From Paenibacillus humicus NBRC 102415 (GTDB lineage Bacteria > Bacillota > Bacilli > Paenibacillales > Paenibacillaceae), in contig NZ_BIMD01000003.1 in assembly GCF_004000905.1 (NCBI RefSeq), forward strand, positions 62,001 through 126,000: a stretch of DNA of 64,000 nt, given 5' to 3'. This document shows, piece by piece, positions 49,426 to 58,518 of the stretch. The notes beneath the pieces are model-generated. The model was given only the letters and a program-made list of their open reading frames with translations. It was not told the origin of the DNA and ran no database searches. The translations under genes were made by a program, and so were the position numbers. The first letter of the stretch is position 1. Every line of letters starts with the position of its first letter.

Positions 49426-49680
49426 ATGGCATGGTTATGGGCATTGATTGTAGGAGGCATCATCGGCTGGCTGGCGGGCATGTTAGTTGGCCGCGACGTT
49501 CCAGGCGGCATTATCGGAAACATCATCGCAGGTTTTGTCGGCGCTTGGCTCGGTTCCATGCTGATTGGCGAATGGGGTCCTGTCGTTGGAGGCTTCTACT
49601 TCATTCCGGCTTTGATCGGAGCTATCGTGCTTGTCGCGATCGTCAGCCTTATTCTCGGAAGCATGCGCAGAGCTTCTTAA
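49426..49680 (+). CDS. GlsB/YeaQ/YmgE-family stress membrane protein
   Basis: 84 aa, three membrane segments with Gly-rich faces: WALIVGGIIGWLAGMLVGRD, GGIIGNIIAGFVGAWLGSML, and a third at about 60-78 (ALIGAIVLVAIVSLILGS). AAAGGGAGG precedes the ATG. The family is linked to general stress and envelope; in Gram-positives GlsB partners Asp23-like proteins. Monocistronic with a strong terminator. Confidence 0.92.
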   Translation: MAWLWALIVGGIIGWLAGMLVGRDVPGGIIGNIIAGFVGAWLGSMLIGEWGPVVGGFYFIPALIGAIVLVAIVSLILGSMRRAS

Positions 49681-49713
49681 TTGGAAGCAGCGCTACGCTT
49701 AAGCAAAATAGCG

Positions 49714-49750
49714 CATGAAAAAACCGCCCGGCTTGGGCGGTTTTTTCATG
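49714..49750. terminator. bidirectional terminator after glsB-type gene
   Basis: A 16-bp perfect inverted repeat, CATGAAAAAACCGCCC and GGGCGGTTTTTTCATG, with a loop of GGCTT-type sequence. T-runs on both strands. Confidence 0.93.
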
Positions 49751-49891
49751 CACTATTGGCAGAGCGAAGCAAATTTCAACAATCCGGATGGCAACAGCCT
49801 GGAGTTCATATGCGCCGTGGAAGTACCCGAAACAATGAGGGATATAACGGACAAGCTCTCGCTGGAGCAATGGAACGAGCTGTCATGCTAG
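49748..49891 (+). pseudogene. glyoxalase/VOC protein C-terminal remnant
   Basis: A 47-codon frame, MHYWQSEANFNNPDGNSLEF then ICAVEVPETMRDITDKLSLE QWNELSC. NNPDGNSLEFIC is the metal-binding strand at the end of VOC-fold proteins (usual form F.DPDGN.iEf). The rest of the domain is missing, and the ATG lies inside the terminator stem. Probably a relic of a lost gene. Confidence 0.5.
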
Positions 49892-49982
49892 CTGATCGCT
49901 GATAGCGTCGATTCGCTCAGCTTCCTTCCGCCTATGCAGACGCTGGCTCATGGCCGGATTCTCTCTCAGGCTTGTTCCTTTT

Positions 49983-50468
49983 TCAGCTCCACTCGCCGGT
50001 GACAAGCCCGCGCGCCGCGGTCAGGAGAGCCCTTTTTTGAGCGGCTGCCTGAGTCTCGGTCAGTTCCCCTGCGGAGATCTGACGCTCCAGCTCCGCCTCC
50101 CATGGCTGGTAGACGCCCCGGATGACGGCGTCCTCCGCGCTGCCGGACAAGCTGGCCGCTTCGGCCGGCGTCTCTCCGTTCCTCAGCCGCTCCACAAGCT
50201 GGTCCACAGGCAGTCCCGCCGCTTGCGCGGCAGCCGCCGTCCACCCTATGCGGCTTGCGTCGATCCGGTCGGACTGCGTCTTCTCCAGCGCGGCTGCCGA
50301 TGCATTCGCGCGGGAAGGGACGGACATCGCGCTGCTCATCGACAGCATCAGCAGCAGAGCGCTGGCTGCGATGAGCCGGGCTTGCCTGGATTTGCGGTCG
50401 CTCCTTGAAGTCCTCGCCGCAGCGTTGACAGCCGGGAGATCAGCTCCTTGTCTTTGGTCCACGTTCAT
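49983..50468 (-). CDS. hypothetical membrane-anchored or exported protein
   Basis: 161 aa. A basic N-terminus (SRSDRKSRQAR) is followed by one hydrophobic segment at about 32-48 (LIAASALLLMLSMSSAMSV), then an Ala/Glu-rich helical region with AAAQAAGLPVDQLVERLRNG and a second helical pair ending TAARGLVTGEWS. AAAGGCGGT precedes the ATG. Composition agrees with the GC-rich neighbours. No family recognised; orientation suggests a signal-anchor exposed outside. Confidence 0.6.
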   Translation of the reverse strand: MNVDQRQGADLPAVNAAARTSRSDRKSRQARLIAASALLLMLSMSSAMSVPSRANASAAALEKTQSDRIDASRIGWTAAAAQAAGLPVDQLVERLRNGETPAEAASLSGSAEDAVIRGVYQPWEAELERQISAGELTETQAAAQKRALLTAARGLVTGEWS

Positions 50469-50819
50469 ACCGCCTTTCGCCGGCGTCCGGATGCCCGGAC
50501 AAGCCGCTTATATACCTTCATTGTAACGGGCATAGGTTAAGCCCGGTTTAAGCGACTCTTAAGAAAGCATTAAATTTCGCCGGCATAGGCATCGCTTGAA
50601 CGACAAGGCATTAAATTCAGTTTATTCTTTGAAAGGAAAGAATAGAACTCAAGAAAAGAATGACTATGGTCGCGGACCTGTTTGATTTGGATTTAGTGTA
50701 CGTTTATTTCACCCCCTTCCCCCTTTCGGCAGGAATTCATTTTTTGAAAAGTCCGTTTATTATTCGATGATTCCATATGAAGCCGATGTCATCGAGCATC
50801 CTTCTAATGCAGCGAAATG
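50469..50819. other. gene-free region
   Basis: I see no convincing gene in about 350 bp. A small inverted repeat TTCTTT/AAAGAA lies near 50627-50644. A C-rich tract (CACCCCCTTCCCCC) is at about 50708-50724. The region is more AT-rich than its neighbours and may hold the promoter of the gene at 49983-50468. Confidence 0.4.
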
Positions 50820-50870
50820 AAAAAAAGCCGTATGGCGACAGCCGCTCTCAAGCGGCGCCGCCATACGGCC
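50820..50870 (-). terminator. terminator of the mtl-pts operon
   Basis: GCCGTATGGCG (50827-50837) and CGCCATACGGC (50859-50869), with nested GCCGCT/AGCGGC. TTTTTTTC follows on the minus strand. It ends the six-gene operon after ptsH. Confidence 0.9.
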
Positions 50871-50892
50871 TGTATGCAATTCGCAGGATAAT

Positions 50893-51156
50893 CTATTCCT
50901 CGTAAATCTTCGTCAGCATCGCGCCAAGCTCCTGCAGCGCCTGCTCTTCCTGCTCCCCTTCGGTTTCCACCGTGATCTCGTCGCCTGCGGCGATGCCGAG
51001 CGTCAAAAGACCGAGAGAGCTTTTGCCGTTGGCTTTCTTGCTGCCCTTATGCAGCGTCACCTTGCAAGGAAAAGAGCTTGCCTTCTCGACGAACAGCTTG
51101 GACGGACGGGCATGGAAGCCCTGCGGATGAATGACGGTGAAAGTTCCGGTTGCCAT
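50893..51156 (-). CDS. ptsH: phosphocarrier protein HPr
   Basis: 87 aa. GFHARPSKLFVEKASSF contains the phosphorylatable His (about 15), and KANGKSSLGLLTLGIAAGDE holds the regulatory Ser region (about 46-48) phosphorylated by HPr kinase in Firmicutes. HPQGFHARPSKLFV departs slightly from the common TGIHARPAT. Two bases after ptsI, in the order ptsI-ptsH that is the reverse of the common ptsHI operon. Could be a second HPr of the cell. Confidence 0.93.
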   Translation of the reverse strand: MATGTFTVIHPQGFHARPSKLFVEKASSFPCKVTLHKGSKKANGKSSLGLLTLGIAAGDEITVETEGEQEEQALQELGAMLTKIYEE

Positions 51157-51158
51157 GA

Positions 51159-52883
51159 TTATGCTTCACTCCTTAGTTGTTGGTTGACAAAATCGAGCAC
51201 TTCCTGCTGCGAGTCCATGCCGAGAGCTTCTTCGGCCAGCACGGCCCATTCCTGCTGCGACAGGTGCGACACCAGCTCGCGCGCCGGCAGCACAGAGGAG
51301 GCGCTCATGCTGAATTCATGCAAGCCCATGCCGAGCAGCAGCGGGATCGCTGCCGAATCGCCGGCCATCTCGCCGCACATGCCGGCCCATTTGCCGTGCT
51401 TTTTCGCGGCTTGAATGACCATGTTCACCAGCCTCAGGATGGATGGATGATGCGGCTGGTACAGATAAGCGACCGATTCGTTCATGCGGTCTGCCGCCAT
51501 CGTGTATTGGATGAGATCGTTCGTGCCGATGCTGAAAAAGTCCACTTCTTTCGCAAGCGCTTCGGCATTGAGCGCCGCTGCCGGAATCTCGATCATGATT
51601 CCGACCTCAAGCGAATTGGATACCGGCACGCCCTCGGATTCCAGCGAAGCCCGCTCTTCCGCCAGGATGCGCTTCGCTTCGCGAAGCTCGCTGACGACAG
51701 CGATCATCGGGAACATGATCGCCAGCTTTCCGTGGGCGCTCGCCCTCAGCAGCGCGCGAAGCTGGGCGCGGAACAGATCCTGCCGCTCCAGGCAGAGCCG
51801 GACGGCGCGAAGGCCGAGAAACGGATTCGCTTCCTTAGGCAGCGTCAAGTAAGGAAGCTCCTTGTCTCCGCCGATGTCGAGCGTGCGGATGACGACGCGC
51901 TTGCCGTTCATTTTCTCCAGCACATGCTTGTAGACGGTGAACTGCTCCTCCTCGGACGGGAACGTCGAACGGCCCATATAAAGGAACTCCGTCCGGAACA
52001 ATCCGATGCCGTCCGAGCCGTTCGCCAGCACCTTCTCCAGATCCTCGACGCCGCCGATGTTGCTGGCCAGCTCCACCTCATGGCCGTCGGTCGTGACGGA
52101 AGGACGGTTCACGAACTGCTGCATGCGCAGCTTGTAGTCCTCGTATTCCCGCTTGCGGGCCTGATAGTCCTGAAGCTGGGAATCGGAAGGAGCCACGATC
52201 ACCTTGCCTTCCACCGCATCCAGAATGACGATGGTTCCGGACTCGATTCCTGCGGCGGCAGTTCCTGCCCCTACGACGGCGGGAAGCTCCAGGGAACGGG
52301 CCATGATCGCAGAATGGGAAGTGCGGCTGCCGATCTCCGTCACGAAGCCGCGCACGTAATCGAGATCGAGCTGAGCCGTATCGGACGGCGTAAGATCGTT
52401 CGCAATCAGAATCGTCTCCTCGTCCAGCTCCGACAGCGCGCTGTGCTCGCGTCCCTCCAGCTTGCTGATGACCCGCCCGGCGACGTCCTTCACGTCCGCG
52501 GCGCGTTCCCTCAGCAGCTCGTTGTCCATCGATCGGAGCACCTCGACGATGGACGAGGACACTTCATGCAGCGCATAAGCGGCATCCACTCCATCGCTGT
52601 CGATCATGTCCATCGCAGCGTCGATCAGGTCGGGATCGTCGAGCAGGAACAGATGGGCTTCGAATATTTCCGCCTTCTGCGCTCCGAGCTTCTCCAGCGT
52701 ACGCTCCCGAATGCGGTCGATATCGACCCGTGCCGCCTCGACGGCCTCCTTCAGCCGCTGCTTCTCCGCTCCGGCATCCCCGGCAGTCTTGCGCGGCGGA
52801 ACCGACTCCGACTGCTGAAGGCGGTACGCCTTCGCAATCGCGATGCCGGGCGATGCGGCTACTCCAGTAATCAGTTGGCTCAT
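51159..52883 (-). CDS. ptsI: PTS enzyme I (PEP-protein phosphotransferase)
   Basis: 574 aa, normal length. N-terminal swivel domain with the phospho-His in GSRTSHSAIMARSLELPAVV (His about 190). PEP-binding TIM barrel with GIGLFRTEFLYMGRSTFPSE, RVVIRTLDIGGDKELPYLTL, EVGIMIEIPAAAL, FFSIGTNDLIQYTMAADRMN and catalytic Cys in WAGMCGEMAGDSAAIPLLLG. Passes phosphate from PEP to HPr. Downstream of mtlD by 46 bp, so part of the mannitol operon. Confidence 0.96.
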   Translation of the reverse strand: MSQLITGVAASPGIAIAKAYRLQQSESVPPRKTAGDAGAEKQRLKEAVEAARVDIDRIRERTLEKLGAQKAEIFEAHLFLLDDPDLIDAAMDMIDSDGVDAAYALHEVSSSIVEVLRSMDNELLRERAADVKDVAGRVISKLEGREHSALSELDEETILIANDLTPSDTAQLDLDYVRGFVTEIGSRTSHSAIMARSLELPAVVGAGTAAAGIESGTIVILDAVEGKVIVAPSDSQLQDYQARKREYEDYKLRMQQFVNRPSVTTDGHEVELASNIGGVEDLEKVLANGSDGIGLFRTEFLYMGRSTFPSEEEQFTVYKHVLEKMNGKRVVIRTLDIGGDKELPYLTLPKEANPFLGLRAVRLCLERQDLFRAQLRALLRASAHGKLAIMFPMIAVVSELREAKRILAEERASLESEGVPVSNSLEVGIMIEIPAAALNAEALAKEVDFFSIGTNDLIQYTMAADRMNESVAYLYQPHHPSILRLVNMVIQAAKKHGKWAGMCGEMAGDSAAIPLLLGMGLHEFSMSASSVLPARELVSHLSQQEWAVLAEEALGMDSQQEVLDFVNQQLRSEA

Positions 52884-52929
52884 GCTGAACTCCTTCTTTC
52901 TCTATCGCACTCGTTTGTCTCTGTCTGTT

Positions 52930-54069
52930 TTATACCCGGCTGTACTTCTCGATGACGCTCACGGCGAGCGGATGGCCGGATTCCACTCCGCTCACTTCGC
53001 TGAAGGCTGCGGCAGCCCCATCGGAGGCAATCATTTCCTGCAGCTTGGCTGCTTCGGGATCCTCCGCATAGTCGAACTTCAAGGCCAGCGCCATCACCTC
53101 GGCCAGGGAGTCCGCATGGCCGCCCTGCTCCAAAGCCCGCAGCGCCGGCCGGATCAGCCGGTCGTCCGGAGACAGCTTGCGGATCGGCGAGCGGCCGACG
53201 CGCACGACCTCGTCGGTGAGATACGGATTGCGGAAGCGGTCGAGAATCGTATCGATGTAGACCTTATGCTCGCCTTCGTCGAATCCGTAAGCCTTGACGA
53301 GCATAGCGCCCGTCTCCGCCAGCGCGCCCGAGACAAGCTTCACGATCTCCTCGTCCTGCATCGACTGCTGGATCGTCTCGTAGCCTTTGTTGTAGCCCGC
53401 ATACGCCGCGCTGCAGTGGCCGGTGTTCACCGTGAACAGCTTGCGCTCGATGTAAGGAACGAGATCGTCCACATAATGAACGCCGCTGATTTCCTGCGAT
53501 CCGGGCAGCATTTGCGAACGGTTGACGACCCATTCGTAGAAGGGCTCCACGGTTACGGCAAGAGGATCCTCATGATGCTGGATGGGCACGATCCGGTCGA
53601 CCGCCGAGTCGGGGAATGCTGCCGCCGCCTCCGCACGCTTGGCATTGTCAGCACCGAGCAAAGCGTAGACATGCTCTTTGAGCAGCGTGCTGGCGCCGAT
53701 CGCGTTCTCGCAGGCGATCACATGCAGAGGAGACGCGCCGCGCTCCATGCGCAGCTTCAATCCGTCCGCGATGCCGGGAGCGATATGCTTCAGGATCGGC
53801 ACGCCGACCGCCGTCGTGACGAGGTCCGCCGAGGCGACCGCTTCAGCCACAGCTGCGGCGTCGCGCCCGTCGATCGCCGACACTCCGGTCACCTCGACGG
53901 CTTCTCCGCCTTCATCCGCGAGCGTCACCGTATAGGAGCCGCGCTCCCGCAGCGCCTTGACGAGCGTTTCGTTCACATCGGAAAAGACGACGTCATAGCC
54001 GGAACGCGACAGCAGCAGCCCGATAAAGCCTCGACCGATGTTCCCGGCGCCGAAATGGAGGGCCTTCAT
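52930..54069 (-). CDS. mtlD: mannitol-1-phosphate 5-dehydrogenase
   Basis: 379 aa. NAD-binding MKALHFGAGNIGRGFIGLLL, then EPFYEWVVNRSQMLPG, and the catalytic-region KLFTVNTGHCSAAYAGYNKG with Lys and His expected for long-chain polyol dehydrogenases. Converts mannitol 1-phosphate to fructose 6-phosphate with NAD+. Its start overlaps the mtlF stop (ATGA). Confidence 0.96.
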   Translation of the reverse strand: MKALHFGAGNIGRGFIGLLLSRSGYDVVFSDVNETLVKALRERGSYTVTLADEGGEAVEVTGVSAIDGRDAAAVAEAVASADLVTTAVGVPILKHIAPGIADGLKLRMERGASPLHVIACENAIGASTLLKEHVYALLGADNAKRAEAAAAFPDSAVDRIVPIQHHEDPLAVTVEPFYEWVVNRSQMLPGSQEISGVHYVDDLVPYIERKLFTVNTGHCSAAYAGYNKGYETIQQSMQDEEIVKLVSGALAETGAMLVKAYGFDEGEHKVYIDTILDRFRNPYLTDEVVRVGRSPIRKLSPDDRLIRPALRALEQGGHADSLAEVMALALKFDYAEDPEAAKLQEMIASDGAAAAFSEVSGVESGHPLAVSVIEKYSRV

Positions 54070-54503
54070 TCTTCCATCCCGCTTTCGAAAATCGAGATGA
54101 TTTCCTCCGCCGATCCGGCAGTGCGGATCTTCTCCATGTTCTCCTCGTCGGAGCAGACCATCGCAACGCTCGTCAAAATGTCCATATGCTCGCCGTTCTG
54201 CGCGGCGATGCCGACGATCAGCACGGCAGGCTCGTCGCCGCCGAAGTCGACGCCGCCCGGAACCTGCAGCACGGCAAGGCCGGTCGATTGGATCATCGCT
54301 TTGGCTTCGTTCGTGCCATGGGGAATGGCCAGTCCGCTGCCCATATAGGTGGAGAGCGCGTTCTCGCGCTCGATCATTTTCTCGATATAGCCTTGGTCGG
54401 CATGCCCGGCGTCGACCAGCATCTGGCCCGCCATGCGGATCGCTTCGAATTTGTCGGCCACCTGTACGTTCAATTTGATTTTGTCTGCCGATAAAATGCT
54501 CAT
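54066..54503 (-). CDS. mtlF: mannitol PTS EIIA component
   Basis: 145 aa from the ATG at 54503, right after GTGAGGAAG that overlaps the mtlR stop. Phospho-His motif in YMGSGLAIPHGTNEAKAMIQ, with VLIVGIAAQNGEHMDIL as in MtlF. Takes phosphate from HPr and passes it to the EIIB domain of MtlA and probably to MtlR. Confidence 0.95.
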   Translation of the reverse strand: MSILSADKIKLNVQVADKFEAIRMAGQMLVDAGHADQGYIEKMIERENALSTYMGSGLAIPHGTNEAKAMIQSTGLAVLQVPGGVDFGGDEPAVLIVGIAAQNGEHMDILTSVAMVCSDEENMEKIRTAGSAEEIISIFESGMEE

Positions 54504-54508
54504 CTTCC

Positions 54509-56692
54509 TCACTCGCTTTCCAGTTTTGTTTTGAGATATCCGCGGAGATGGGAGGCGATCAGTTCCCTGATCCTGCTCTCCCGGCCCTCCGCGAGTGCCT
54601 GAATCATCCCGTCGTCCAGCAGCGTGACGCTGACCTCGCTGAGCACCTCGAGGCTTTCGCGCGACAGCTGGCGCGGCGCCAGCATGAGCAGGAAGCGGGC
54701 AAGCCTCGGCCCTTCCGCACCGTCCAGCCGCAGTGCCGATTCCATCTCGAACAATAACAGAGAAGGCTTAAGCACAGCGTCGGTGCGGGTGTGGAACAGG
54801 GCCAGCTCCGTGCCCGGTATGAGCTGTGTCCCGTTTTCCTCGCGGCGCAGCAGCAGATCGACGACTCGATGGACATCCTTGACCGTGTCTCCGAGCGCCG
54901 CATGCCCGCATGCGGCGCTCAGCCACTTCTCCAGGGTGGGCCGTCCGTCAACGGACAGCTTCAGCACCTTGAAGGCATTCAGCAGCTCGATGCACTGCTT
55001 GGTAGCCGCCCCAAGCTGCTCCAGTCCCGTAAGACCGGCCGCCTCCGACAGCTTGACCGCATCATCCGATAGGGAGCTCGCTTCCGGCGGTTCCCATTCC
55101 TTGAGCAGCTCCGCCGCAGCCGTATCGCCGGCAGGCGTCGGCCGGAGGCCTTCATCCTGCCAGCTCTTGCTCCGGATGAATTCGCGGAGGCGATCCGCCT
55201 CGGGCGGGGTGAGAAGCGGGCTCAGCTTCAAGTACTGGTCTTCTGGCAGGGGCAAGTCCACCGTGCTGATGATGAGGTCATAATCCGACCGCGGTATGCG
55301 CGCCGCCTCATACCAGGATGCCTGGTCGACGATCTGCAGCTGCGGGAACTCCTTGCGCAGGCGGACCGCAATCATTTTGGAAGAACCGATTCCGCTCGTG
55401 CATACGACGATTGCCCGCATGACTTGGCTTACTTGCCGGAGACGCTCCCGGGACGCCCCGAAATGCATGACGAGAAATGCGATCTCTTCGTCGGGAACCG
55501 TGAATCCGGGCAGGGCGGAATCGGCTGCCTGCCGAACCTGGCGGTACAGCTCCGGGTATTCCTTGCGTATGGCATCCAGCAGCGGATTGCGGATTCTCTG
55601 GCCTGCCCCCAGCCTCTCCAGAGCCGCCTTCAGATGGGCGAACAGCCCGTCGCGCAGCGAGCGGTCCGCCGAATAATCGGTCCCGTCCAGCTCGCTCATG
55701 CGGCGGATGAACGACCGCACCTTGCCGGCCAGCTCCAGGTCGTCCGCCGCCAGCGAGCCGGAAGAATGCGAGGACGCTCGGCGCAGCAGCTCCGCTGCAT
55801 AAGCGGCTTCCGCCGCGGAATAGGCGATGCCGAGAGCTTCCCCCAGCATGCGGCACAGGATGGCGGCCGAACCGGACTCGCCTCCGGCGGCTTCGCCGGC
55901 TGCTTGCCCGGAGGCTGCGCTTTTGCGCGCATAGGCGAGCCGGTCCATATCCCCTTCGCTGACAGTCATCCCCGCTTCTATTCTTACCGCCCCGATCGAC
56001 AGCCGAACAAGCAGATCGGTATAGGCCTCTTCGCTCAGCGTTTCCCGCTGGTTGCCTTCTTCCCATCTCCAGAGCGCCTCTTCCACGAGCCCGATCCGGT
56101 CCGCACCCGCCATGCCCGCAATCATCGCGTCTACCGGGTGGATCGGCTGATCGTCGCTGCCGGCGATCAGCCGCAAGTCGTCCAGGCGCAAGCGGACGAC
56201 CGCTCTCACCGCTTCCCGCAGCAGAGGTTCGGAACCGGTGATTTCAACCCCGTATCCCCGTCTGCGGATAAGCAGCAGACCTTGCTTTCCCGTCCATTCG
56301 GACAGGTCGTCCAGATCCGCTCCTACGGTCGGCACGGTCACCTTCATCTCCGAAGCCAGCGAGAACAGCTTCACCGGCTCCTTGGACGCCAGCAGGCGGC
56401 AGAGCAGGTACACCTGCCGCTCATCGGAGGAGTACTCCGCCTCCTCGGGAATGAGCACCTGGGCCCGGAGAGCTTCAAGGCGCTCCGGATCCCCCTCGAC
56501 GCTGAGACCCGAGCCGGCTTTGCGGCGAAGCATGATTCCGCTGCGATGCAGGAAACTCTCGACCGCGTCCAATTCCCTGTGCACCGTCCGGGCGCTGACG
56601 CGGATCGTACGAGCGATTTCCGCCACGGTGATCTCGTATGGGGGACGAAGCAGCGAATCGAGAATCTGGCGCATCCGATACGTTAGCTCCAT
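54509..56692 (-). CDS. mtlR: PRD-containing transcriptional activator MtlR
   Basis: 727 aa from the ATG at 56692 (GGGGGAGC upstream). Order: DeoR/HTH (MRQILDSLLRPPYEITVAEI ARTIRVSARTVHRELD), a second HTH-like region, two PRD domains (about 190-400), an EIIB-like domain with RAIVVCTSGIGSSKMIAVRL (Cys phosphorylated), and an EIIA-like C-terminus (TALFHTRTDAV region). In Bacillales MtlR activates the mtl operon when its EIIB and EIIA-like domains are unphosphorylated, i.e. when mannitol flows. It is the second gene of its own operon here. Confidence 0.95.
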   Translation of the reverse strand: MELTYRMRQILDSLLRPPYEITVAEIARTIRVSARTVHRELDAVESFLHRSGIMLRRKAGSGLSVEGDPERLEALRAQVLIPEEAEYSSDERQVYLLCRLLASKEPVKLFSLASEMKVTVPTVGADLDDLSEWTGKQGLLLIRRRGYGVEITGSEPLLREAVRAVVRLRLDDLRLIAGSDDQPIHPVDAMIAGMAGADRIGLVEEALWRWEEGNQRETLSEEAYTDLLVRLSIGAVRIEAGMTVSEGDMDRLAYARKSAASGQAAGEAAGGESGSAAILCRMLGEALGIAYSAAEAAYAAELLRRASSHSSGSLAADDLELAGKVRSFIRRMSELDGTDYSADRSLRDGLFAHLKAALERLGAGQRIRNPLLDAIRKEYPELYRQVRQAADSALPGFTVPDEEIAFLVMHFGASRERLRQVSQVMRAIVVCTSGIGSSKMIAVRLRKEFPQLQIVDQASWYEAARIPRSDYDLIISTVDLPLPEDQYLKLSPLLTPPEADRLREFIRSKSWQDEGLRPTPAGDTAAAELLKEWEPPEASSLSDDAVKLSEAAGLTGLEQLGAATKQCIELLNAFKVLKLSVDGRPTLEKWLSAACGHAALGDTVKDVHRVVDLLLRREENGTQLIPGTELALFHTRTDAVLKPSLLLFEMESALRLDGAEGPRLARFLLMLAPRQLSRESLEVLSEVSVTLLDDGMIQALAEGRESRIRELIASHLRGYLKTKLESE

Positions 56693-56770
56693 GAGCCTGC
56701 TCCCCCCGTACGGCCGCAAAAAGGCGGTTGGATGCCGGCAATTTGCCCGCATCCACTCGCCTCAAGCCTA

Positions 56771-58240
56771 TTATTCGTTCGTCAATCGTTTGACGAGCTC
56801 GTCGTATTCCGGACTTTTCAAGAAATTGTCGATGGAAATATGCTCCGCCTTCGGCGCTACGCCGCGAGCGCGGTCGGTAAGCGTCTTGTGCGTAATGACG
56901 ATGTCCGCATCCGACGGGATGTCGCTGATCGCGGTATTCGTGACTTCGATCGGCGAGCCTGCAGCCTTCATCTTCTTGCGGAGGATGGATGCGCCCATGG
57001 CGCTGGATCCCATGCCTGCGTCGCAGGAAAAGACGATTTTATGCACTTCATCCTTGCCCTTCAGACCGGCCGACATTCCTGCAGTCGCTTCGCGAGCGCC
57101 TTCGGATGCCGCAGCTGCGGCCGAGGCCGGAGTGCCGGAAGCCTTCATGTCTTTCATGCGCTGGGTTGCAGCTTCCAGATCGTCTTCGTCTTCATCTGCC
57201 TTCTTGCTCGTCTTGAGCAGCAGCGCGGCAATAAGGAAGGATACGACCGCAGCCGTAATCACGCCGCTCAGAACCGGGAGAATCTCTCCGCGCGGCGCCA
57301 TCGCCAGGTAAGCGATGATGCTGCCCGGGGACGGAGGTCCGACGAGGCCAGCGCTGAACAGGGAGAACGTGAACGTACCGGTTACGCCGCCTGCGATGGC
57401 AGCCAGAATCAGGCGAGGGTTCATCAGGATGTACGGGAAGTAGATCTCATGAATCCCGCCGAAGAAATGGATGATCGCTGCGCCGGGAGCGGACTGGCGG
57501 GCAGCTCCGCGGCCGACGAACATGTAGGCCAGCAGGATGCCGAGACCCGGGCCCGGGTTGGACTCCAGCATGAACAGGATCGACTTGCCGGCTTCCTTGG
57601 CTTGCTCGACCGCGATCGGGTTCAGGACGCCGTGATTGATCGCATTGTTCAGGAACAGGATCTTCGCCGGCTCGATCAGGATGTTGACCAGCGGAATAAG
57701 ATGGTGGGCGACCAGCCAATCCACGCCTGTGGAGAGGATGTTCGTCAGGCCTTCAATGATGCGTCCGATGACCGCGTAAGCGACCAGGACGAGTCCGCCG
57801 CCGATGATGCCGAGCGAGAAGTTGTTGACGAGCATCTCGAAGCCGGGACGAATCTTGCCTTCGACGGCCTGGTCAAACTTCTTCAGCACCCATGCCGCCC
57901 CGGGACCTACGACCATCGCCCCGAGGAACATCGGAATGTCGGTGCCGACGATGACGCCCATGGTGACGAGTGCGCCGATGACGCCGCCGCGCTGCTTGTG
58001 GATCATCGAACCGCCGGTATAACCGATCAGCAGAGGAAGCAGATAGGTGATCATCGGGCCGACGAGCTTGGCGAGATATTCGTTCGGGAACCAGCCTGTC
58101 GGTATGAACAAGGCCGTGATCAAGCCCCAAGCGATGAACGCTCCGATATTCGGCATGACCATGCCGCTAAGGAAGCGTCCGAATTTTTGAACTCCTACCC
58201 GGGCACCGCCGGATGAGGAGGATGGAGTGGTTTTAGCCAC
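56771..58240 (-). CDS. mtlA: mannitol PTS EIICB component
   Basis: 489 aa from a GTG at 58240, eight bases after GGGAGG. EIIC membrane domain (about 15-340): FGRFLSGMVMPNIGAFIAWG, GGSMIHKQRGGVIGALVTMG, FFGGIHEIYFPYILMNPRLI (the GGIHE substrate motif). Linker about 350-390. EIIB domain KIVFSCDAGMGSSAMGASIL with phospho-Cys. No EIIA domain is fused; mtlF supplies it. First gene of the operon. Confidence 0.95.
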   Translation of the reverse strand: MAKTTPSSSSGGARVGVQKFGRFLSGMVMPNIGAFIAWGLITALFIPTGWFPNEYLAKLVGPMITYLLPLLIGYTGGSMIHKQRGGVIGALVTMGVIVGTDIPMFLGAMVVGPGAAWVLKKFDQAVEGKIRPGFEMLVNNFSLGIIGGGLVLVAYAVIGRIIEGLTNILSTGVDWLVAHHLIPLVNILIEPAKILFLNNAINHGVLNPIAVEQAKEAGKSILFMLESNPGPGLGILLAYMFVGRGAARQSAPGAAIIHFFGGIHEIYFPYILMNPRLILAAIAGGVTGTFTFSLFSAGLVGPPSPGSIIAYLAMAPRGEILPVLSGVITAAVVSFLIAALLLKTSKKADEDEDDLEAATQRMKDMKASGTPASAAAAASEGAREATAGMSAGLKGKDEVHKIVFSCDAGMGSSAMGASILRKKMKAAGSPIEVTNTAISDIPSDADIVITHKTLTDRARGVAPKAEHISIDNFLKSPEYDELVKRLTNE

Positions 58241-58308
58241 GAGGTGTACCTCCCTATGGTTGTCTTCTGTCGAACGGCAAGATGGCATGAGCCGTTCGTC
58301 CTGTATTC

Positions 58309-58377
58309 ATCCTATCCCACAACCACCGCTCCAACAACAAAATGAAAACGCTATATTGTCAGGAAGCCTGCTGACAA
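58309..58377 (-). promoter_or_regulatory. mtl operon promoter and candidate MtlR operator
   Basis: Minus strand: TTGTTG (58337-58332), 17 bp, TAGGAT (58314-58309) is a promoter 70 bp before the mtlA start. Upstream, TTGTCAG and CTGACAA (58356-58377, 8-bp spacer) form a palindrome whose outer arms TTGNCA...TGNCAA agree with the described Firmicute MtlR operator, although total length is 22 rather than 20 bp. Centred near -65 it fits an activator site. A cre half-site ATGAAAACG lies between (58342-58350). Confidence 0.6.
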
Positions 58378-58518
58378 GACTTTATTAAACAGCCGGAATA
58401 GATCTGAATATTCCAGCGATTTCGGGACTTTGCGGCGGCTTTGCCATCCGGATGGTATACTGATGGGACAGGAATCGAAGGATTCATTCTTACATTGTTT
58501 GTATAGGGAGGAAGAACT

